From the NCBI GenBank assembly GCA_038231815.1, contig JBBRKQ010000030.1, positions 1-41,993 of the forward strand: a DNA stretch of 41,993 bases. Direction: 5' to 3'. The notes under the pieces were generated by a model. The model was not told where the DNA came from and made no database searches. It saw only the letters and a program-made list of their open reading frames with translations. Positions 8,890 to 17,846 of this stretch are shown piece after piece (the first letter of the stretch is position 1; each line of letters starts with the position of its first letter). Origin of the DNA: CAILKP01 sp038231815 (GTDB lineage Bacteria > Planctomycetota > Phycisphaerae > Phycisphaerales > UBA1924). Made by a program: the position numbers and the translations under genes.

Positions 8890-9441
8890 TCAGATCAGCC
8901 CTTTGGCACGGGCCCAAAGCAGGCCGAGCATGCTCTTGGCATCGATCATTTGACCGTCGGTGGCCATTGCTAGGGCTTGGGCGGTGGGCACGATCTCGAC
9001 TTTGATGTTTTCATCCTCTTCTAAGTGCTGACCCACGAACGTTAGGTTGGAGGCGACATATGCGTGCATGAGCTCATCGCTGAGACCGGGTGATGTGAAA
9101 AACTCGCCAAGCTTTGTTAATGTGCCGGCTTTGTAGCCGGTTTCCTCGATCAGCTCGCGGTGGGCGGTGGCATCGGGCGAATCACCATGCTCGATGGTTC
9201 CGGCGCAGCACTCTAAAAGTTCGCGGTCAACGGTTGGGCGGTGGTTTCGGATGAGGACGGTTTGGCCATCACCCAGATTTGCGATGACCAGTACTGCGCC
9301 GGGGTGGCGGACCACTTCGCGGGTGAGCGATTTGCCTTTGGCGTTGGTGAACGTGAACTGCTCAAAATCAAACTTGCGGCCCTTGAGCACGGTTGTGCGG
9401 GCGGTGATTTGGATTGGTGATGGGCTTGGCTGGCTGGACAT
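8890..9441 (-). CDS. Nudix hydrolase, ADP-ribose pyrophosphatase-like
   Basis: A 183-residue enzyme expected to hydrolyse ADP-ribose or a related nucleoside diphosphate sugar. The Nudix box is at residues 81-103 (GTIEHGDSPDATAHRELIEE then TGY), with the REL-IEE metal-binding core intact and Asp87 at the position usually written as the first Glu. The N-terminal beta domain (FDFEQFTFTNAKGKSLTREVVRHPGAVLVI) and the GEFFTSPGLSDELMHAYVA segment after the box are typical of the NudF/ADPRase group. The start MSSQPSP is preferred; an in-frame ATG lies six codons upstream. It lies 71 bp downstream of the zinc-ribbon membrane protein gene on the same strand, so cotranscription is possible. Confidence 0.85.
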   Translation of the reverse strand: MSSQPSPSPIQITARTTVLKGRKFDFEQFTFTNAKGKSLTREVVRHPGAVLVIANLGDGQTVLIRNHRPTVDRELLECCAGTIEHGDSPDATAHRELIEETGYKAGTLTKLGEFFTSPGLSDELMHAYVASNLTFVGQHLEEDENIKVEIVPTAQALAMATDGQMIDAKSMLGLLWARAKGLI

Positions 9442-9512
9442 GACGGACCGTAGCCGCACTGCGAGCGGGTGCGAGGCCGCAGCGGTTTAGCCCGGCAGTT
9501 GGGCACCAATGG

Positions 9513-11270
9513 CTAGGCCGCCCAACGCTCGCCACATTCCGGGCATTGTTTTTTGCCATCGGACACGGGTGTGCGACGGAGGTCGTAGCCACACTTGCCG
9601 CAGTTTTTACCCAATCTGCCGCGGGCTAGGCCCAGCAGCGTGAAGTGGCACCACATGCCGAGCACGATCATCGGAAACGTTGCCATCCAGATCGGGAGCA
9701 CCATGATTTCAGAATCTGCCATGAACGGGCGCCACTCAAGGCGAATTGGCAGGAACGATTGCTCAGTGCTGATTGCCACGGGACCCACATCAACGGATGC
9801 CGCATCGGTTGATACATAGCTGCCGATTGCGCCGACGGTCAGCTCTCCTTGGTGCAGGGTGAAGCCGTACTCATCGACTGTGACCTTCCAACTGCGATGG
9901 TGTCCGGCGATCATGGTGGCCAAGCCCACGGCCCCCGCGACGCTTGCGATCAGACGCCAGCGCCGAATTGCGGACAGCGGCCAGTTGTGCGGCCACACAC
10001 GCCATCCTGCGGTTTGCTCATCTGCCAGATCTGGTTTATGGGCGGGCGTGCGGAATTTGGCGAGCAAGACAGCCGCACCTAATGCTGCGGCGAAACAGGC
10101 GATCGCTGCTAGAGGGAGACCGGCGGCGGAGGTATCAAACTTGGCATATGCCATGCCGCTGGCCAGTGCCCCGGCAGCGCCGCCGAGGCCAATTCCGACG
10201 GAACAGATTGTGGCCCAGATGGGGCCAAGGTGGGCGAGGCCGTACCGCTCTGCGGCGGCTTGGTGGGACACGATGAGCGCGCCTGAGAGCGCGAACCCTA
10301 AGAGTGCGCACGAGACGAGCATTTGCCAGATTTCATCCGCAGCGTAGAGGTTGGCCAGGCCCATTGCCATGAACAGCGGGCAGAGCACGAGGGACGCTCT
10401 GGCACCGAGGCGGCGGGCGGGGGCGAGTGCGCTCCACAGTGGTGCGGCGAGGGCGAGGCAGGCGCCAAGCACACCGATGGCGATGCCACCCGGGGTGGGA
10501 AAGAACGCGGGCGATTCTGAGGGATGGCGACTATTCACTTGTGCCGCGAGCCATGTGAGCGGAATGGCGGCGGCGAACATCGCCAGCAGCAGCAGCGAAG
10601 CTAGGACCCAGATTTTGCCGGTGCGCAGCGCGAGTGCCAGCGGCACGGAGCCGGCCTTCGCTGGTTCGGATTGAGCTGCGACTGGTAAGACTTGAGGTTG
10701 GGTACGGATTGAGAATGCAGCGCATAACAGGAGGAGCATGCTGAGCCCGCCTGAGACACAAAACGCGATGCGAAAATCAGTGGCTGCGATGACGGCGCTG
10801 AGCAGAGGGCCTGCAATTGCAAGGCCAGCTCCGACACCGGCGATTGCCAGCACCGGGCTGTTGGACGCGGCGAACTGACGATTTCCGACTGCGGAGGTGT
10901 GCCCGACTGCGAAGTTGTGGCTGACTGCGGCTTTGGCAAGCCCGGCGTGCACGCAGGCGAGGCCGATGCCGAGCAACAGCCCATATCCGGCGAGCAATGC
11001 GAGCAGCCCATCGGCGGCGGCACAGGCGAACTGCGAAGAGCCAACGAGCACTGCAGAAGTGATCAGGAGCCATCGCGGGCTCCAGGCGTGTGCCCACTGC
11101 GAGGCCACTGGGAGAGCGGCGCTGAAGGACAGCATGAGCAGCGCTGCACACAGGCCCACCGCCAGCGGACCTTGACCATCAGCCCAGTTAAACACGCTGA
11201 GCATGGAGTGGATGGAGACCGACCAGGCCAGCGAGAAACCACAGGCCGCCGCGGCAAGGAAGCGAAGCAT
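9513..11270 (-). CDS. MFS-like membrane protein with C-terminal zinc ribbon
   Basis: A 585-residue protein. Residues 1 to about 430 hold roughly twelve hydrophobic segments arranged like a major facilitator superfamily transporter (MLRFLAAAACGFSLAW to AALGAAVLLAKF). After a hydrophilic linker comes a second membrane-associated module with two hydrophobic segments (SVAGAVGLATMIAG and MVLPIWMATFPMIVLGMW). The protein ends in a zinc ribbon with Cys557, Cys560, Cys576 and Cys579 (CGKCGYDLRRTP...CPECGERW), a tail found on many planctomycete membrane proteins. The start at 11270 removes an upstream extension with no membrane character. No substrate can be named. The fusion of a full transporter with this tail is unusual; the assembly shows no frame break. 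Confidence 0.75.
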   Translation of the reverse strand: MLRFLAAAACGFSLAWSVSIHSMLSVFNWADGQGPLAVGLCAALLMLSFSAALPVASQWAHAWSPRWLLITSAVLVGSSQFACAAADGLLALLAGYGLLLGIGLACVHAGLAKAAVSHNFAVGHTSAVGNRQFAASNSPVLAIAGVGAGLAIAGPLLSAVIAATDFRIAFCVSGGLSMLLLLCAAFSIRTQPQVLPVAAQSEPAKAGSVPLALALRTGKIWVLASLLLLAMFAAAIPLTWLAAQVNSRHPSESPAFFPTPGGIAIGVLGACLALAAPLWSALAPARRLGARASLVLCPLFMAMGLANLYAADEIWQMLVSCALLGFALSGALIVSHQAAAERYGLAHLGPIWATICSVGIGLGGAAGALASGMAYAKFDTSAAGLPLAAIACFAAALGAAVLLAKFRTPAHKPDLADEQTAGWRVWPHNWPLSAIRRWRLIASVAGAVGLATMIAGHHRSWKVTVDEYGFTLHQGELTVGAIGSYVSTDAASVDVGPVAISTEQSFLPIRLEWRPFMADSEIMVLPIWMATFPMIVLGMWCHFTLLGLARGRLGKNCGKCGYDLRRTPVSDGKKQCPECGERWAA

Positions 11271-11636
11271 GATTGAGAGCCAGTGAGAGCGTGCACGGTT
11301 GACGGACAGACCCGACGACGGCGCGAGGGTACGGAGATTGAACCTTGGCGTGGGGTGGGCGGAGCGGAATCTGGAGGGTCGTTTTCGGTCCTCCGCCGCG
11401 GGGGATGGTCGCAATAACGCAGTTTTTGTGACCGGTTTGGCCGAGAACAGGGGTGCGGTGGCTGCCCAGCTTGCCCGCCTATCGCGGGTGACGGGTGCGG
11501 GCGGGTAAAGCGATGAGGACGGCTGGCGGCGGCGGGGCTTGAAATGCAAACTGATGGGAGTCCCCCGCCAGGTCGCCCGGCCCTCGGGCAGCGGGGATTT
11601 CGGAACTGTTTTGGTTTGGTTCACAGCAAGGAACAT
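11271..11636. other. Divergent intergenic region
   Basis: About 366 bases between the divergent MFS-like and fibro-slime genes. An open frame continues upstream of the MFS start on the minus strand but is Arg/Pro-rich and not convincing. Promoters must be here; none was identified with confidence. Confidence 0.45.
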
Positions 11637-12404
11637 ATGAACAAAATTGCAACACTTTCAACGGCGTCGGTGCTTCTGGCTGTTTCCGGCGCGGCCCATG
11701 CCCAGCTCATCGGCAACTATTATGTTCTGCCGAATCAGATGGCGGGGCAGAGCCGGCATATTGACACCCTGGGCGGTGTTGATAGTGCGGTGGTGACGGG
11801 GCTGGTTCGGTCGACCCTTGGGCCGAGCGGCTTGCCGGTGGCTACCACGACGGCGATGACGCGAGTCACGGGCTCGGGTGCGATTCGCGATGTGAATGCG
11901 AACAATGAGATTTTATGGTGGACACCGGGACGGAGCGGCAACAAAGCGGTGCTGTTTGAGCAGACGCGTGTTGATGGTACCAACTTGAACTTCGCATCAA
12001 ACTTCTTTCCGCAGGGCAGCACGAACGATACGGGGGGATTTCGGGCGGTTCACTGGAAGGGCAGCTTCTCATTAGGTGCTGGCCAGACCGGCGGTGTGAA
12101 CATGAGCGTGCGGGCTGATGATGATGCTTGGGTGTTTATCAACGGTCGGCTCGTACTTGACAACGGTGGGGTGAAGTCCATCGACAGCTTTGGTACGCGA
12201 AACTCAACTGCCGTCAATGGCATTACCGGCCTTAATGTGGGCATCAACACCATCGATATCTTCTTTGCCGATCGACACCAAGTGCAGTCGGGCATCATCT
12301 TCTCGAGCAACGTGAATATTGTCAGCGTCGTTCCATCACCCAGCGCTGCAGCGGTGCTTGGCGCAGCGGGTTTGCTGCTGACGCGTCGCCGACGGACGAA
12401 GTAA
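11637..12404 (+). CDS. Exported fibro-slime (PA14-like) protein with PEP-CTERM-like tail
   Basis: A 255-residue secreted protein. AAGGA sits 6 nt before the ATG and the protein begins with a signal peptide (MNKIATLSTASVLLAVSGAAHA). The body matches a fibro-slime/PA14-like beta-barrel: GNYYVLPNQMAG at the start, FRAVHWKGSFSLG, and MSVRADDDAWVFINGRLVLD, in which adjacent Asp residues usually bind calcium and carbohydrate. The C-terminus has the three parts of a PEP-CTERM-like sorting signal: VPSPSA, a hydrophobic Ala/Leu stretch and RRRR. This tail predicts processing at the cell envelope. It may bind extracellular glycans. It is an isolated gene followed by a strong hairpin. Confidence 0.8.
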   Translation: MNKIATLSTASVLLAVSGAAHAQLIGNYYVLPNQMAGQSRHIDTLGGVDSAVVTGLVRSTLGPSGLPVATTTAMTRVTGSGAIRDVNANNEILWWTPGRSGNKAVLFEQTRVDGTNLNFASNFFPQGSTNDTGGFRAVHWKGSFSLGAGQTGGVNMSVRADDDAWVFINGRLVLDNGGVKSIDSFGTRNSTAVNGITGLNVGINTIDIFFADRHQVQSGIIFSSNVNIVSVVPSPSAAAVLGAAGLLLTRRRRTK

Positions 12405-12490
12405 ACCATCTCATTTCTTGTGTGCAAGAGACTGTGAGTCGGGCTGGCATACGGGCGACGAAGACAGATCGGGCAAGTGACCTCAACTAC

Positions 12491-12529
12491 AAACAGACCC
12501 CGGCGAAAAACGCCGGGGTCTGTGTTTGT
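12491..12529. terminator. Bidirectional hairpin terminator
   Basis: A perfect 13-bp stem (ACAGACCCCGGCG with CGCCGGGGTCTGT) around an AAAAA loop at 12493-12523, followed by GTGTTTG on the plus strand and preceded by AAA. It separates the convergent fibro-slime and chemoreceptor genes. Confidence 0.85.
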
Positions 12530-12556
12530 GCTTCACATGTAGAGAGCCGACTGGAA

Positions 12557-14191
12557 TCACACCTTAAACTGGGTCATCAGTCGTTTGAGTGTCTCGGCCT
12601 GCTGCGAAAGGTTGCCTGCGGCCTGGGCGGCCTGGTTGGCGGCGCTGGCGGATTCTGAGTTTGATGCGGTCATCTGCTCGATTGTGCGGCTGATTTCATC
12701 GGTCGCGGATGCCTGCTCCTGGGTGGCGGCTGCGATTGATGCGACCATTTGCTCGGCAGCTTGCTGTGAACGGACGATGAGCTTGACGGCTTCGCCGGTT
12801 TGACCGCCCATTTCACGGCCTTGGGCCACGGTGTCGCGGCCGGTTTTCATTGCGGCGGCAGCCTTGACCGTGCCGTCACGCATTCCGCCGATGGTCTTGG
12901 AAACTTCACCGGTTGCCTGGGTGGTGCGTTCGGCGAGTTTACGGACTTCATCGGCCACCACTGCGAATCCGCGGCCGTGCTCGCCGGCCCGAGCGGCCTC
13001 GATGGCGGCGTTTAGGGCGAGGAGGTTTGTCTGGTCGGCGATGTCTTGGATGACTTGGACGACGCGGCCGACCTCTTCACCCTGCTTTTCGAGCGTGCCG
13101 ACGACATCGGCAACCTCATTGAACCGCTGGTCGATGGCGCTGAGCTGCTCGACGGTTTGGCGGACAAGTTCGCCGCCGCGGTCGGCCTCTGCCATGGACT
13201 GCACGGCACTTTTCTTGGCCTCGGAACTTTTGGTAGCTACCTCTGAAACACTGGCGGCCAGTTCTGTGACGGCGGAAGAGACCTGTGTTGCAGCCTGCTC
13301 CTGGGTTTGGACGGTGCGGGCGAGCTCTTCTGAGCTTGCCGCGACTTGCGTGGATGCGGCGGCGACATGGTTGGTGGTGGCGACGGTTTGGCGGAGGACT
13401 TCGCGGATTTTTGCGACGAACTTATTGAACGAACCTGCGATTGCGCCCAGTTCATCGCCGGAGGAGTCATCAAGCTTGATGGTCAGATCGCCCTGACCCT
13501 CGGCGATGTCTTTGAGGCGAGCTTGCAGCTTGCCGAGCGGGTTCATGATGCTCCGAGAAACGAGAATGGAGATAAACAAACCAAGTACACCACCGGCCAC
13601 AGCGCCGCCCAGCGCGACGGTGATTGCGGTGTTGCGGCTGGAATCAACTTCGGCAAGATTGCCTTGCATTAGTTCGCTCTGGGTCTTGACGAGTTCATCG
13701 ACGTATTTCTCGACGCCGCCGCTCATCTCGGCGGCTTTGCCCCGCATCAGGGTGATGGCTTCATCCATTTTACCAGCATCGGCGGTTGCCATGATCGCCT
13801 CCTGGGCTGTCTGGAGCGGGCGGAAATCGCTGAGAATGGCGTTTAGCTTTTCTTTGTTCGCCGCAACAACCCAGTGTTCGGATAGCTTTTTCAGCCGATC
13901 GGCGTGGTCGGCGATTTCTTTCCAACTGTCACGGAAGGCGGATGCTGCTTTGGCGCGGGCTGCCTCATCAGGATGAAAGAGCAGGTAGCTGCGCACGTAA
14001 ATCCGTGATGCGCGCAGATCTGAGCGCAGCTCCATAGCGGTTTCGGAGGTTGGGAAGCGGATGCTGGTTACAAACTCAACCCGCTCTCCCATGTGGCTGA
14101 CGCGGTTCCACACGAAGATGCCGCAGGCGATGGACAGTGCGGTGAGCGCGCCGAAACCGCAGTACAATCTGGCTTTGACGGACATGGACAT
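12557..14191 (-). CDS. Methyl-accepting chemotaxis protein
   Basis: A 544-residue chemoreceptor that senses a signal in the periplasm and controls CheA. Residues about 8-28 form the first membrane helix. Residues 30-185 are a mostly helical four-helix-bundle-type sensor domain. The second membrane helix is at about 188-211 and a HAMP domain at about 211-265. The cytoplasmic signalling coiled coil follows, with the conserved tip DQTNLLALNAAIEAARAGEH and GRGFAVVADEVRKLAERT. No CheR-binding NWETF tail is seen; the protein ends RLMTQFKV. GGAG lies 7 nt before the ATG at 14191. It fits the flagellar cluster a few kb away, although no che gene is in the window. The ligand is unknown. Confidence 0.93.
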   Translation of the reverse strand: MSMSVKARLYCGFGALTALSIACGIFVWNRVSHMGERVEFVTSIRFPTSETAMELRSDLRASRIYVRSYLLFHPDEAARAKAASAFRDSWKEIADHADRLKKLSEHWVVAANKEKLNAILSDFRPLQTAQEAIMATADAGKMDEAITLMRGKAAEMSGGVEKYVDELVKTQSELMQGNLAEVDSSRNTAITVALGGAVAGGVLGLFISILVSRSIMNPLGKLQARLKDIAEGQGDLTIKLDDSSGDELGAIAGSFNKFVAKIREVLRQTVATTNHVAAASTQVAASSEELARTVQTQEQAATQVSSAVTELAASVSEVATKSSEAKKSAVQSMAEADRGGELVRQTVEQLSAIDQRFNEVADVVGTLEKQGEEVGRVVQVIQDIADQTNLLALNAAIEAARAGEHGRGFAVVADEVRKLAERTTQATGEVSKTIGGMRDGTVKAAAAMKTGRDTVAQGREMGGQTGEAVKLIVRSQQAAEQMVASIAAATQEQASATDEISRTIEQMTASNSESASAANQAAQAAGNLSQQAETLKRLMTQFKV

Positions 14192-14599
14192 GGGATGTCT
14201 CCGGTTAAAGTGCAGGTCTTAGAAGGAAAAACAGAAACCGCTCGGAGAACGAATGGATTCGGCCCAAGGCTGAACCGCGGCTGTACGGGGATTCGGCTAT
14301 TTCGATCATCAACTTTTTAGCGACCGCCCGAATTGCGGCATCAGCTTCTAAGTTATCGGTCGGCTGGTCCGCGTAACTGTGCCAATCAGGTTAGAACATC
14401 GGCCTGATGGTGGTGTTTTTACGGACATCCGGCTCGAATATTGAGCGTTGCGGGTTTGAGGCGGCAGGGGCAGAATGCCGCTGATCAGCCGTCAGAGGAC
14501 CGGCGCACGAGCGTGCACGCGCTGCGGAAGCCTCGGGCAATTTGCTTTGACTTGCTGGGCAGCTTTCTTTGAAGAGAGTTTTTCTGGGGACAGCTTTTT
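14192..14599. other. Intergenic region upstream of the chemoreceptor gene
   Basis: About 400 bases between two minus-strand genes (pilT-like and chemoreceptor). On the minus strand it has an ACCGATAA resembling a sigma28 -10 element at 14353-14360 without a matching -35 box, and a TGGCAC at 14379-14384 without a correctly spaced GC. No ORF or RNA was recognised. Confidence 0.45.
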
Positions 14600-15748
14600 C
14601 TAGCCGTGGGCCTTGATTCGACCGACCATACCGCCAGCGCGTACTTGGACGCCCTTGATCATTGCATCGAGCGCATCACGATTGGGGGCGTATTCCATGG
14701 CCACGCGGATTGTGACCATGTCGCGCTTTACCAAATCCGCCAGCGACTGTGTGAATGAGCACATTCCATCGGCGGTGTTGCCCATGATGATCGCGGGGAT
14801 ATCACTCTCGCCTCCGGCTTCGCGGATTCGGTCACGCACCATCGGGTTACTGAGCAGAATTTCGACGGCCGGAACTATTCGCACGGGGTTGCCGTCGGCA
14901 TCAGCGCGACCTTCATCGGCGGGGAGCAATCTTTGCGCACAAATTGCCTTTAGTGAAAGTGAGAGCGCACCGCGGATGAAGGCGTGCTGGCTGATGGGGA
15001 AGAACTCCAAGATACGCGAGAAGGCATTTTGGGCATCGGCCGAGTGCATGGAAGCGAAGACGAGGTGGCCGGTCTCAGCGGCCTGGATCGCGGCGAGAAT
15101 TGTTTCCTGGTCGCGGAGTTCGCCGATGAACACGATGTCCGGATCTTGGCGGACGACGGCGCGAAGGGCGGTTGGGAAGTCCGGCACATCAATACCGATT
15201 TCGCGCTGTGAGATGAAACTTTTTCCTAGGCTGAAGCGATACTCGACTGGGTCCTCAACAGTGATGATGTTCTCGCTCTTGGTGAGGTTGATGTGCTGGA
15301 GCATCGCCGCGGCGGTGGAGGATTTGCCAGAACCGGTGACGCCGACGATGAGGACAAGGCCCTCGCTGGTTTCTTCGGCGAGTTTGCGGTAGATTGGCGG
15401 GAGGTTTAGCTGGGTGAAGTCCGGGATCTCTGCACGGACCCGGCGGATGGCCGCGTGGCTGTGGCCGCCGGCGTGGAAGACGTTGACACGGAAGCGGTCG
15501 CCGTGATCATTAAAGACAGCGAAGTCGAGCGAGCCGTCATGCTCGAGCTTGGTGGCGAGGCGTTCTGGGATGATCGGTGCGAGGAGGTGATCGGCTTCAT
15601 CGGCGGTGAGCGGCTCCATATCAAGGGCCCGGAGCAGGCCACCGATGCGGTAGCACGGCGCTTTGCCCGGCTTGACGTGCAAGTCGCTGGCGGAGGTTTT
15701 TTTCATGCCGGCCATGAGACGCTGAATGGAAAGCGTTGCGGGGAGCAT
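14600..15748 (-). CDS. PilT-type twitching motility / retraction ATPase
   Basis: A 382-residue hexameric secretion-family ATPase that in type IV pilus systems drives pilus retraction at the inner membrane. The order of motifs is typical: the N-terminal domain begins with SASDLHVKPGKAPCYRIGG, Walker A is GVTGSGKS at 136-143, the Asp box is IITVEDPVEY, Walker B is DIVFIGELRD at 204-213 and the His box GHLVFASMHS is near 227-236. AIRRVRAEIP is also conserved. Length fits PilT/PilU (about 350-380), not PilB, which is longer. No other pilus gene lies within the window, so the partner system cannot be shown. No clear ribosome-binding site was found before the chosen ATG; another lies at codon 12. 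Confidence 0.88.
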   Translation of the reverse strand: MLPATLSIQRLMAGMKKTSASDLHVKPGKAPCYRIGGLLRALDMEPLTADEADHLLAPIIPERLATKLEHDGSLDFAVFNDHGDRFRVNVFHAGGHSHAAIRRVRAEIPDFTQLNLPPIYRKLAEETSEGLVLIVGVTGSGKSSTAAAMLQHINLTKSENIITVEDPVEYRFSLGKSFISQREIGIDVPDFPTALRAVVRQDPDIVFIGELRDQETILAAIQAAETGHLVFASMHSADAQNAFSRILEFFPISQHAFIRGALSLSLKAICAQRLLPADEGRADADGNPVRIVPAVEILLSNPMVRDRIREAGGESDIPAIIMGNTADGMCSFTQSLADLVKRDMVTIRVAMEYAPNRDALDAMIKGVQVRAGGMVGRIKAHG

Positions 15749-15896
15749 GCAGGGAGGGTAGAGGCAACGATTGGTCGGGCGGAAGCCCCGGATGGCCGAT
15801 TGATGGAGATACCAAATGAAGGCAGGGTCGCTGGGGAAGCGATTGGTTTCTATTTGGCGTAGTCGTCAGTTGTGCCGGGCACCTACCTTCAGCGGT

Positions 15897-16703
15897 ATGA
15901 ATTCGCCCCTGACTTCCAAGTTTATCAGCCGCCTCAAAGACCGTGACGAGACGGCGTGGTTTGAGTTGTGGGAGACCTTTGGGCCGGTGCTGCGTGGGCA
16001 GTTGACACGGTGGGGTAAGGGGCGGGTGGGTCCGGAGACGGTTCGGGATTTGTCGCAGGAGACATTGGCGGCACTTTCGGATTCGATCGACCGGTATGAC
16101 CCGAGCAAGGGGGCGCGATTTTCAACCTGGCTGCTGGCGATTGCCAGGCATGTGCTGGGAGATGAGATTGACCGGAGGGCGGCCCAGAAACGTGGAGGCT
16201 CGGGCTTGACCGTTGAGCAGGGCGAGAGCGTGAAACTTGGCAAGTCGCTGGAGTTTGACGAGACGTGGATGGGCAGCAATGGCGGTGGGCGAGGGGCGCG
16301 GGGAGGCTCGACATCATCAAAGGCGGGGATGGCGGCTGATGCCCAGTACGAGGCGGCGGTGTTTCGCGCGAAGGTGCACGCGGCGCTGAGGCTGTCGGAG
16401 AAGGATACGGACTTTGCGGATTTTGAAGTTTTTAGGATGCGGGTACTTGAGGGCAAGCCGGGCAAGGAGGTTGCCGATGAGCTTGGGCTGTCTGAGCCAA
16501 CGGTGTCGCGCCGGTTGGCGCGGGTGCGGGTGCGGGTGCGGGCCCGGCTGACGGAGGTGATGGAGACTTATTCGTTTACCGCTGAGGAGATGGAGGAGAT
16601 GAAGAGTGCCGGGCTGAAGCCGGAGGATGGACCGCAGGCCGACGCCGCCTTTGATGATGCGGTGGGGGAGATTTATCGATTGGCGCTGGCGGAGCGGGAC
16701 TGA
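15897..16703 (+). CDS. ECF-like sigma-70 family RNA polymerase sigma factor
   Basis: A 268-residue sigma factor. Region 2 is at about residues 12-95 (DETAWFELWETFGPVL, DLSQETLAAL, RFSTWLLAIARHVLGDEIDRR). A low-complexity Gly/Ser linker (GGGRGARGGSTSSKAG) follows at about 130-147. Region 4 covers about 160-215 and contains the helix-turn-helix VADELGLSEPTVSRRLARVR. A 50-residue acidic tail follows. This architecture fits the extracytoplasmic-function group, which is greatly expanded in planctomycetes. No anti-sigma gene is adjacent, so control may be through the linker or tail. The start MNSPLTSKF was chosen because the upstream in-frame codons do not resemble sigma factors. It is divergent from the pilT-like gene. 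Confidence 0.85.
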   Translation: MNSPLTSKFISRLKDRDETAWFELWETFGPVLRGQLTRWGKGRVGPETVRDLSQETLAALSDSIDRYDPSKGARFSTWLLAIARHVLGDEIDRRAAQKRGGSGLTVEQGESVKLGKSLEFDETWMGSNGGGRGARGGSTSSKAGMAADAQYEAAVFRAKVHAALRLSEKDTDFADFEVFRMRVLEGKPGKEVADELGLSEPTVSRRLARVRVRVRARLTEVMETYSFTAEEMEEMKSAGLKPEDGPQADAAFDDAVGEIYRLALAERD

Positions 16704-16858
16704 GGTGGTGTTGCCCGAGGCGGTGGTGCAGCGCCGATGGGGAGCCGGGGGGCTGGCAATAGCAACAGACGGTACCGGGACATCGCGAGCGTTTGATCCG
16801 GGATCTGATCGAGTTGGGCTGGCTGCTGTTTTTGGGTCGGGATGCGCACTTTCACCCA

Positions 16859-16885
16859 CGGCGGGCTACCGCCCGCCGCTCTTAA
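16859..16885. terminator. Hairpin terminator between sigma factor and phoU genes
   Basis: A perfect 8-bp GC stem (CGGCGGGC/GCCCGCCG) with a TACC loop at 16859-16878, followed by CTCTTAATT on the plus strand. It begins 8 nt after the phoU stop on the other strand. Confidence 0.65.
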
Positions 16886-17584
16886 TTAGACGTTGACTTC
16901 TTCCCAGCGGCCTTCCATGTGGCGCATGATGGTGCCGGTGGCGACGTACAGGACTTGCTCGCAGATGTTGGTGCAGTGGTCGGTGATGGCCACGGCGAAG
17001 GTAGCGACATCGTGCAGAGCGCTGGCCAGCGGAAGGTTGGTGAGCTTGCCGCTTTGGAGCTGCTGGTGTAGGTCGCGCATCAGGGCCTGCTTGAACATAT
17101 TGGCGGTGGCTTGGCTCATCAGCGCGCTTTTGGCGAGTTTGGGGCTGGTGGCTTCTAGGGCGCTTACGGAATCGTGCAGGATGGCGACTGTGCTGTTGGT
17201 GAGCACGCGGAAGGTTTGAGGGAAGTTTTCGGCGGGTTGGAGGTGCTTGACCTGCTCGGCGATTGCGGTGGCGACATCGGCGATGCGTTCGAGCTCGTTG
17301 TTGATTTTGACGATGGTCAGGACCGTGCGGACCTGAAGGGGGGACATCGCCCCGCCGTCCGTGCAGGCCAGCGTGAGAATATCGACCGCACCTTTTTCGA
17401 TGGCGACATCGATACGGTCAATCTCGACATCGGCATCAATGGCTTGCTTGGCCTTGGCTTGGTCTTTGGCGAAGCAAGCCTCGAAGGCAAGCTCCGTCAT
17501 AGCTTGGACGCGACGGCCTTGGCCGACGAGTTCGGCTTTGAGCGATTCGATCTTCTCAGCGATAACCTCGGGGGTGCCCGGCAT
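16886..17584 (-). CDS. phoU: PhoU-domain protein
   Basis: A protein of about 232 residues made of two three-helix PhoU repeats. In other bacteria PhoU links the Pst phosphate transporter to the PhoR sensor kinase. Characteristic segments are DVEIDRIDVAIEKGAVDIL and VKINNELERIADVATAIAEQ in the first repeat, and AVAITDHCTNICEQVLYVAT in the second, where metal-binding Asp/His/Asn positions occur. Start choice is uncertain: ATG at 17584 (MPGTPEVIAEKI) gives the usual PhoU N-terminus, while a TTG at 17629 would add 15 residues; neither has a good ribosome-binding site. No pst or phoBR genes are adjacent in the window. It is divergent from enolase. Confidence 0.85.
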   Translation of the reverse strand: MPGTPEVIAEKIESLKAELVGQGRRVQAMTELAFEACFAKDQAKAKQAIDADVEIDRIDVAIEKGAVDILTLACTDGGAMSPLQVRTVLTIVKINNELERIADVATAIAEQVKHLQPAENFPQTFRVLTNSTVAILHDSVSALEATSPKLAKSALMSQATANMFKQALMRDLHQQLQSGKLTNLPLASALHDVATFAVAITDHCTNICEQVLYVATGTIMRHMEGRWEEVNV

Positions 17585-17846
17585 GGGCAAGTCTACCAGC
17601 CCGGAGGGGCTGGTGTGAGACTGGTTCAATAGACAAATTCAGGTGGGACGAATGGCCACGGGGGAGGTGCTGGTTTGCCGAATGGTGGTTTGCGGGCGCG
17701 GGCGGAGGAGAAAAACGCCCGGAAAGACGATGCGATGGGCAGGGAGGCGGGTGTTTGACACGGCGGCGGGAATGATGGGGATGCGGTTGCTACCCTCGCG
17801 GCTTACTTGTACCCCTTCTAATACCCTCCTTTTTGGAGCTGCACGA

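Noticed and set aside
14353..14384. Possible sigma28 or sigma54 promoter upstream of the chemoreceptor gene
   Set aside because: ACCGATAA has no matching -35 element, and the TGGCAC has CG instead of GC at the -12 position.
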